Positions 58,544 to 64,000 of a DNA stretch of 64,000 nucleotides are shown here, in pieces. The notes beneath the pieces were generated by a model, which was not told the origin of the DNA, searched no databases, and saw nothing but the letters and a program-made list of their open reading frames with translations. The DNA comes from Rhodohalobacter sp. 614A. Lineage in GTDB: Bacteria > Bacteroidota > Rhodothermia > Balneolales > Balneolaceae. Every line of letters begins with the position of its first letter. Position 1 is the first letter of the stretch. Position numbers and translations under genes: made by a program. Location of the stretch: contig NZ_JAKEDS010000003.1 of assembly GCF_021462415.1 (NCBI RefSeq), positions 62,001 to 126,000 on the forward strand, written 5' to 3'.

Positions 58544-60124
58544 CTATCTATAAACCCACAAAATCACAAGACAAAAAACCAGTAATGCTATGGACCAGAA
58601 GCGGTAGTTTTTATACCATTTTGTGCCTTTCATCTCCTGTGTTTCCTTGTAGAAAATCTCCTTCGACCAAGTGTTCTCTGCAATTTTATCGGCGGGCGGT
58701 TCTTCTGTCAACCAACTGATGCCCATCATTACCATCAAACTAAATCCGAATAAATAAGGTACAACAAGCAGAAAGTGCAACTCTCCAAAAATCGAATCTT
58801 TAAAAAAGAGAAGAAGAACAGCCACGGCCAATCCGCTGATCAATCCGTAAAAAGCGCCTTTTTCATTGGCTCTTTTTGAGAAGAGCCCGAGAAAAAAGGC
58901 TGCCACGATCGGAGGTGCAATATAGGAGAGCATTTCCTGATAGTATTTTACAAGGGAATCAAATTTTCCGATCTGCGGTGCCCAGATAACGGCTATAATT
59001 AACACCACTACCGATGTAATTCGACCGACCCGAACCAGCTCATCCGATGTAGCATTTTCTTTGAAAGACGAATAAAAATCCATCGTAAACAGTGTGGATA
59101 CAGAGTTCAGAATCGCACTGAGTGTAGAGGTCAAAGCGGCGACAAGTGCGGCCATCATCACTCCGAGAAGTCCCACCGGAAGAAGCTGCAGTACCATTTG
59201 CGGATAGACCATATCCGGCCGTTCCAAGCCGGGAAATAATTTTTGGGACATGATGCCGGGATACACTATGAAGAACAGAGTCAGCACGGTTAGTAACCCT
59301 ACCAGAAGCACGCCCTTTCGTCCCTCATCTACAGATTTTGCACTTAAAACGCGCTGGACCAGCGTTTGGTTATTTCCCCAGAAATAAAATCCAAGAATGG
59401 GAATCCCCACGATTAGCCCGAGCCACGGAACCGATGGATCATCCAGGGGGCGAACCAGCTGCATCGTCATAGCATGTTCTTCGATCAATCCCTGGATATA
59501 TTCAGCACCACCATTTACCATAGCCAACCATGTCAAAACGATAGACCCCACAATCAGGATAAACGCCTGGATTATTTCCGCGCTGATGGCCGAGGAGAGT
59601 CCTCCGGGAATGGTATATGAAGCCACAGCAAGAGCAAAAACAATAATAATCAGCTGGAGTCCGACTTCCGGTAGAATTAGCTTTATAATAAGTGCAGCAG
59701 CATAAAGTGCGCCGGCGGCATCCAGGAAAATATTTCCCAGAATGGTGATGAATGAGAAGTAATATTTAGACTTGGAATCAAATCTTCGTTCCAGGAATTC
59801 CGGCATTGTAAATACTCCCGATTTGATATAAAACGGAAGGAAAAACCAAGCAAAGAAAATCATTACAATCACAGAAATGAGATTGTAATTGAACACGGCA
59901 ATACCGGTGCTGTATGCATCTCCCGATTGCCCGATCAACGTTGAGCTGGAAATGCTTGCGGCAAAAAGTGCCAGTCCAATGGCAGGCCAGCGCATATTCC
60001 GTCCCGCTAAAAAGTAGGATGTAGAATCCTCACTTTTACCATGTTTCAGGGCCCACCATATGATGGCGATGAAATACACGACCAGAATTGAAATATCAAT
60101 CCAGCCCAAGTTAATTTGCTCCAT
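58544..60124 (-). CDS. Sodium:solute symporter (SSS/SGLT family)
   Basis: A 526-residue transporter with about 14 membrane helices. YFLAGRNMRWPAIGLALFAA and SISSSTLIGQSGDAY are the SGLT-type first helices; YTIPGGLSSAISAEIIQAFI is the central signature; FWGNNQTLVQRVLSAKS and LVAALTSTLSAILNS are further family marks. It imports a solute with Na+. As the gene lies 6 bp after the GH130 gene, it likely takes up mannobiose or related mannooligosaccharide (inference). Confidence 0.92.
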   Translation of the reverse strand: MEQINLGWIDISILVVYFIAIIWWALKHGKSEDSTSYFLAGRNMRWPAIGLALFAASISSSTLIGQSGDAYSTGIAVFNYNLISVIVMIFFAWFFLPFYIKSGVFTMPEFLERRFDSKSKYYFSFITILGNIFLDAAGALYAAALIIKLILPEVGLQLIIIVFALAVASYTIPGGLSSAISAEIIQAFILIVGSIVLTWLAMVNGGAEYIQGLIEEHAMTMQLVRPLDDPSVPWLGLIVGIPILGFYFWGNNQTLVQRVLSAKSVDEGRKGVLLVGLLTVLTLFFIVYPGIMSQKLFPGLERPDMVYPQMVLQLLPVGLLGVMMAALVAALTSTLSAILNSVSTLFTMDFYSSFKENATSDELVRVGRITSVVVLIIAVIWAPQIGKFDSLVKYYQEMLSYIAPPIVAAFFLGLFSKRANEKGAFYGLISGLAVAVLLLFFKDSIFGELHFLLVVPYLFGFSLMVMMGISWLTEEPPADKIAENTWSKEIFYKETQEMKGTKWYKNYRFWSIALLVFCLVILWVYR

Positions 60125-60130
60125 CTGTTT

Positions 60131-61198
60131 CTACGAATGTTTTACGGTCTTCTGATTTGAGGGATGTTGGCCGTTCCTGGGAAGCGAATGAGATTTAAGA
60201 AAATCGAGCAGTTCCTGAACAGGACAAGTAGCTACGCAAACATATTTATCTGCGCCGCCATAATACACGAATAAAGTGTCGTCAACAATAACGTTTCCCA
60301 CGGGAAAAACGCAACCGTTATAAAAACCCTGAGTTTCATATTCGTGCTCGGGTTCCATAATCCACTCAGGAGTTCTCGCTATCACTTTGGTGGGCTCCTT
60401 CAGATCCAGCAGTGCAGCTCCTACGCGGTAAAATCCGGTACCTCCGTTTTCAACGCCATGATAGAGCATCAGCCAGCCCTCTTCTGTTTTGATGGGCGGC
60501 GCATTCCCTCCCACTTTTTCTTCCCACGTTCCTTTTCGTCCAGCTACCAAAAGGTGACTCTCCTCATTCCATACCATCAAATCGTCTGAAAATGTGATCC
60601 AAATGGATGGATAGGAACAGCCATACTCTTCACCAATCCATTGTTTGGGACGATGTAAAAGTGCATATTTTCCGTTGATCTTTTCCGGAAACAGAATTAC
60701 GTCCCGATCATCGAGGTTTGATTGTGTCATCCTCCCCAGCCTCCGCCAGTTTTTAAAATCTTTTGTCACCGCCAGTCCTGTATTCGCAATATTTTTTTTA
60801 TACACGCCAGGAGTAAACTCATCCGAATCCGGCACCCGAACCTGGTCATGTTCAAACGTCCAGTATTGTCCCGGTGGAAACGGACGATAAGCATAGGTTA
60901 CGTAAAAGGAATTGCCGAATTTAACGATCCTCGGATCTTCCACGCCTCCCGAATCAGGTCCGTCCGGGCTGGGTCCAAAAACCGGTTCATCAGATACCCT
61001 TTCAAATTGAATCCCATCTGTACTTTCTGCCAAGCCAAATCGAATAATATGTTCTTCATCATTCCCGGCCGCCCGATACAACAACTTAAATGTTCCATCT
61101 TCATGCCAAACTCCGGGATTACACACAGCTAAATTTTCCCATTCATTCTTTTCATTTGGACGAAGAATGGGATTTTGATTACTCTTCGATAATTTCAT
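60131..61198 (-). CDS. GH130 beta-mannoside phosphorylase-like enzyme
   Basis: A 355-residue cytosolic five-bladed propeller. NPGVWHEDGTFKLLYRAAG and SGGVEDPRIVKFGNSFYVTY (D88 is the proton donor) are the GH130 signature; RDVILFPEKINGKYALLHRP and WLMLYHGV complete it. GH130 enzymes phosphorolyse beta-mannosidic bonds, using phosphate to make mannose 1-phosphate; some are hydrolases. With GH26 upstream and a symporter downstream, it fits mannooligosaccharide breakdown. No signal peptide. Confidence 0.93.
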   Translation of the reverse strand: MKLSKSNQNPILRPNEKNEWENLAVCNPGVWHEDGTFKLLYRAAGNDEEHIIRFGLAESTDGIQFERVSDEPVFGPSPDGPDSGGVEDPRIVKFGNSFYVTYAYRPFPPGQYWTFEHDQVRVPDSDEFTPGVYKKNIANTGLAVTKDFKNWRRLGRMTQSNLDDRDVILFPEKINGKYALLHRPKQWIGEEYGCSYPSIWITFSDDLMVWNEESHLLVAGRKGTWEEKVGGNAPPIKTEEGWLMLYHGVENGGTGFYRVGAALLDLKEPTKVIARTPEWIMEPEHEYETQGFYNGCVFPVGNVIVDDTLFVYYGGADKYVCVATCPVQELLDFLKSHSLPRNGQHPSNQKTVKHS

Positions 61199-61274
61199 TC
61201 TGTAGATAAAAAGTGATTAAATAGTTAAAACTGTTCCTAAACTGTTTTCCAAAGGACAGATATTGAAAATTTTT

Positions 61275-62519
61275 TTATTGGATGCTGACCCCTTCCGCCA
61301 TTTCATACATATCCGGCAGATCATTGCTGAATAGCATAATTGAACTATTATAAAATTCAATAAAATCCGGAACGGATGAATGCCCCTCAAACGGAGCGAA
61401 ATAGTGATGCCCTGTATTCTGCGGATCGTATTTATTCCGCCACATAATTACCATGCTGATTTCATGCCCGATTAACGGGGTCATAATTTCACGCGTCCAA
61501 TATTCATTGAGGGGATTTCCGTTGTAATCCCGAATGCCTTCAATTCCCGTTTCTGTGATGCCTCCCGGCTTTTTCTTTTCCAGGATCAGCTCTTCAAGAT
61601 TTGCCACATTATGCGCCAGTGCATCGGTATTGGTTCCGTGGTAGCTGTCCATCCCGATGAAGTCCACATACTCATCACCCGGCCAGGCGTAAAGCATCTC
61701 TTGCTTTGTACCCACGCCATCCAATTGGGGAGAAATCGCATAGATAAGATTATGCACATTCTTTTCATCTCTTAAATAGTTGATTGTAAACCGCCAGAGA
61801 TCAATATATTCCTGCGATGTAGTCGTACCGCTTCCCCACCATGACCATGAATGATTGTGTTCATGAAAAGGCCTGAAAATTAAGGGCACTAATTCTCCAT
61901 TGTGCCCCCGAAGATTATTGACGAATTCAGCCAGATTATCGAGCCATTTTTTAAATTTTTGATGGGTTTCACTGCCTTCTGTCAACAGCTCACTAACCAC
62001 CTCCGAGCTGGAATTGTCCCACGCATCTCCTCCGGTCAGCGGATTGTTGAGATGCGCATTTGCGATAATCACCTCGCCCCTTTCGTACGCTTCCAGGATC
62101 GTTCGCCTGCGATCGTCATTCAGTTCATACCCATCCACAGCACTTTTGCTGTTCATGATTTCAGCCAAATCCACACTAAATACGGCGGGATAATCTCCGG
62201 TGATATCTTTAATATCGGAGCGGCCCTGCTCAGCCATCCAGTGTCGGCCGTAGATCAGATCATCATGATGTCCAAACATCACTCCTTCTGACTGCATGGC
62301 CCATAAATTTGAGTATAAAGCGCGGGTATTTTCAGTGGCATTATCATCCACCATTTGTAATGTGATAGGCTCTTCCGGTTCAGGTTCTTCTCCGGGATCT
62401 GTGGGGGTACTGTCTGATGAACATCCAACCGTAAGTGTGAATAAGCCTAATATTATTAATCCCGACAGAAATGGTGACCCATTTTGATGCAGATTCGCGT
62501 TCGAGTTTATTTCTAACAT
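61275..62519 (-). CDS. GH26 endo-beta-1,4-mannanase lipoprotein
   Basis: Start at 62519 (MLEINSNANLHQNGSPFLSG), which avoids overlap with the upstream gene and gives a lipoprotein signal ending TVGC (C33), then a Glu/Pro-rich linker. Of the 414 residues, E220 in FRPFHEHNHSWSWWG is the acid/base and E323 in GITETGIEG the nucleophile of GH26. GVMFGHHDDLIYGRHW is also family-typical. The enzyme should cut mannan backbone at the cell surface. It follows the GH-A gene by 13 bp and precedes GH130 by 76 bp. Confidence 0.92.
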   Translation of the reverse strand: MLEINSNANLHQNGSPFLSGLIILGLFTLTVGCSSDSTPTDPGEEPEPEEPITLQMVDDNATENTRALYSNLWAMQSEGVMFGHHDDLIYGRHWMAEQGRSDIKDITGDYPAVFSVDLAEIMNSKSAVDGYELNDDRRRTILEAYERGEVIIANAHLNNPLTGGDAWDNSSSEVVSELLTEGSETHQKFKKWLDNLAEFVNNLRGHNGELVPLIFRPFHEHNHSWSWWGSGTTTSQEYIDLWRFTINYLRDEKNVHNLIYAISPQLDGVGTKQEMLYAWPGDEYVDFIGMDSYHGTNTDALAHNVANLEELILEKKKPGGITETGIEGIRDYNGNPLNEYWTREIMTPLIGHEISMVIMWRNKYDPQNTGHHYFAPFEGHSSVPDFIEFYNSSIMLFSNDLPDMYEMAEGVSIQ

Positions 62520-62532
62520 TCTTTCCAAAATC

Positions 62533-64000
62533 TCAGTAAGAAAAATTTGTGTAGACAATAAGTGATTCAGAAGGCATCTCAACCGATATTCCTTTACCGA
62601 AATCAAGGTTCAGATCTTCGCTGTTCGGCACGATTTGATGATCGCCTCTTTTCTTCAGCGTTCCTTCTGAGTAGATAAACTTTTTCATATTAGATTTGAC
62701 CCCAAGTTTATCACTCCGTAACTGAACGGATCGGCTCTCATTCCCCACATTTACCAGCGCAATCATGTGATGATCTCCTTTTTGAAGGGCGATCGCCTTA
62801 ATATTTTCATCGCCATCTGTGGTCACTTCAAAAATCCGGGAACCGGCAGGCATATATTTGGAAAGAAGCGACCAGGCATAATACCACGGCCGAACGTTTT
62901 CTTCTTCGGCTCCAAAGTATTCTTCTCCAAAAATATTCCAGAACCCCCACACTTTCAGTTTATGCGGTTCTTCCAACGAGTACATGGCATCGTCCAGCAT
63001 CCATACGACCGATCCGGAATAGCCGGCATTCACGGTTTGAAACAGTGCATCAGCCATATCTGTACCGTATATATTATCGTAAACAAACATCTGTGAATCT
63101 CCCACAGAGGCATACTCTTTCGCTTCAGCACGCCGGACATTTTCCTGATTGAGTAACGAATCGGCATCTTCAACAAACTTGAAACCGATCTCTCCCATCA
63201 CAATCTTTTTACCGTTTGGAACGCGGTCCTTATAGGATTTCACGATCTCGTAAAACTCACCGGAATTGACCGTTACTTTTGATGGATATGTGTGGATATC
63301 ATACAATCCTACCGCTTCTCCTAAATCAGTTGCGGTGCTATCAATCCACCAGTTTTCCTCCGGCGTCCAGATGGCAACATCCGGTCCGACGATAGATATT
63401 TGATCCGATATTCCGACTTCCTCAAACTGCTCGTGCAGATATTTCGCTGCACTTGACCACAGCTCATAACTCCCTTCTGTTGAGGCCCAATATCCATTCG
63501 GTTCGTTGATGATGTTGAAATATTTCAGGCTTTCATCAAATCCCTCTTCGTTGATCAGGTAATCGGCAAGCCGGGCGGCATAGGCAATATTTTCTTTGTT
63601 GAGGGTTTTATCATCGCCATTTATAAGATCCCATCCCCAGTCTCCAAACAGAACCGTGATTCCGTTTTCGTTACAGTAGTTGAGAATATTCAGAAGCTGG
63701 CCGCCATCTGCATCCGGACGAAGTTTTCCATCTTGGACATAACTCCCGATATTAATCACCACCCGCATCAACTGCGGACGCATAAAATCGAGACGATCAT
63801 AAAGTTTTTCCCAATCCTCATCGGAAATCTCAAGTTTTACTTCGCCGTAATCCAGTTGATAGGGATCCCATTGGGCTCCATTCCCGATATAGTGATCATT
63901 GATAATGGTTTCTGAATGAATCTCTACCGTTGCATCCTGGGCAACCGTTTGATTACAAACCAGAAATACAAGACAAAACAGTGAAAAAATAGTTTTCTGC
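62533..64000 (-). CDS. Clan GH-A glycoside hydrolase (cut by window edge)
   Basis: The frame extends past the internal methionine at 63783 to the window end. It reads QKTIFSLFCLVFLVCNQTVA and AQDATVEIHSE at the edge, a signal peptide, and the last base fits an ATG two bases outside, so only the start codon is likely missing. About 490 residues. The (beta/alpha)8 acids are FNIINEPNGYW (acid/base Glu) and IVMGEIGFKF (nucleophile Glu), as in GH5/GH39-type clan GH-A. The exact family is not certain; a mannan- or glucomannan-active enzyme is likely from its neighbours. First gene of the visible cluster. Confidence 0.85.
   Translation of the reverse strand, partial: QKTIFSLFCLVFLVCNQTVAQDATVEIHSETIINDHYIGNGAQWDPYQLDYGEVKLEISDEDWEKLYDRLDFMRPQLMRVVINIGSYVQDGKLRPDADGGQLLNILNYCNENGITVLFGDWGWDLINGDDKTLNKENIAYAARLADYLINEEGFDESLKYFNIINEPNGYWASTEGSYELWSSAAKYLHEQFEEVGISDQISIVGPDVAIWTPEENWWIDSTATDLGEAVGLYDIHTYPSKVTVNSGEFYEIVKSYKDRVPNGKKIVMGEIGFKFVEDADSLLNQENVRRAEAKEYASVGDSQMFVYDNIYGTDMADALFQTVNAGYSGSVVWMLDDAMYSLEEPHKLKVWGFWNIFGEEYFGAEEENVRPWYYAWSLLSKYMPAGSRIFEVTTDGDENIKAIALQKGDHHMIALVNVGNESRSVQLRSDKLGVKSNMKKFIYSEGTLKKRGDHQIVPNSEDLNLDFGKGISVEMPSESLIVYTNFSY

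Overview
The window reads as chromosome from a member of the Bacteroidota/FCB group, most likely Balneolota (Gracilimonas, Rhodohalobacter or Fodinibius-like). The grounds are a C-terminal type IX secretion tail with the NYPNPFNPTT signature in the first gene, TonB-dependent receptors with carboxypeptidase-regulatory N-terminal domains, a DUF4374/PepSY iron operon, DUF4386 and PepSY-like proteins, and Tat- and lipobox-tagged envelope enzymes. The phylum is inferred from gene content; there is no rRNA or other marker in the window. I saw no tRNA, rRNA, CRISPR array, IS element or phage gene.

Layout. (1) 1-1666: 3' end of a T9SS-exported protein. (2) 1926-12348: mostly monocistronic accessory genes: a ParB-like fold protein, a RibD/DHFR-fold reductase, an ArsR+SRPBCC pair with paired operators, a decayed second DHFR-like gene, a TPR-Arr rifamycin ADP-ribosyltransferase fusion, an SDR divergent from an AraC regulator, a GH43 lipoprotein, YdeI, DUF4256, a VOC protein, an F420-type NADP reductase, and a TetR+SDR unit with operators. 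(3) 12511-13869: Tat-exported Gfo/Idh/MocA oxidoreductase bracketed by hairpins. (4) 14929-19756: Rrf2 - DUF2490 - PstS-C-A-B oxyanion transport cluster without phoU. (5) 19915-29629: two serine hydrolases, a two-component system with a PepSY-like target behind an unusual nested-dyad leader, a porin, an alpha/beta hydrolase, a class III cyclase, a tiny membrane protein and a stand-alone STN-domain lipoprotein. (6) 29880-34110: GNAT, membrane protein, the DgcN-DgcA D-glutamate catabolism pair, and an inositol monophosphatase. (7) 34256-39599: BtuB-like receptor, DUF4386 + MDR pair, polysaccharide deacetylase lipoprotein.

(8) 39675-54801 is an iron acquisition region with two transport systems. 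The first is TonB receptor - DoxX - ABC ATPase - ABC permease fused to an M1 peptidase-like domain - siderophore-interacting reductase, divergent from a PchR-like AraC regulator. The second is DUF3325-like - DUF3649-like - PepSY reductase - TonB receptor - DUF4374 lipoprotein, which matches the Bacteroides xenosiderophore system XusABC with extra FpvG-neighbourhood membrane proteins. Each operon start carries an almost identical 17-bp palindrome (47542-47558 and 54910-54926; one base apart when read in the same sense), suggesting a common metal-dependent repressor.

(9) 55042-64000: a membrane-anchored HTH protein, a ThuA/DUF4350 exported protein, a third serine hydrolase, and a beta-mannan utilisation cluster (clan GH-A hydrolase, GH26 mannanase lipoprotein, GH130 phosphorylase, sodium:solute symporter) with no SusC/SusD pair in view.

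The strongest hidden signals are the shared iron operator pair, an M1 domain whose zinc-binding HExxH reads RELAK, three nested inverted repeats directly before a PepSY gene start, a stand-alone STN lipoprotein, and two gene remnants (a DHFR-like 3' end and a methyltransferase 5' end).
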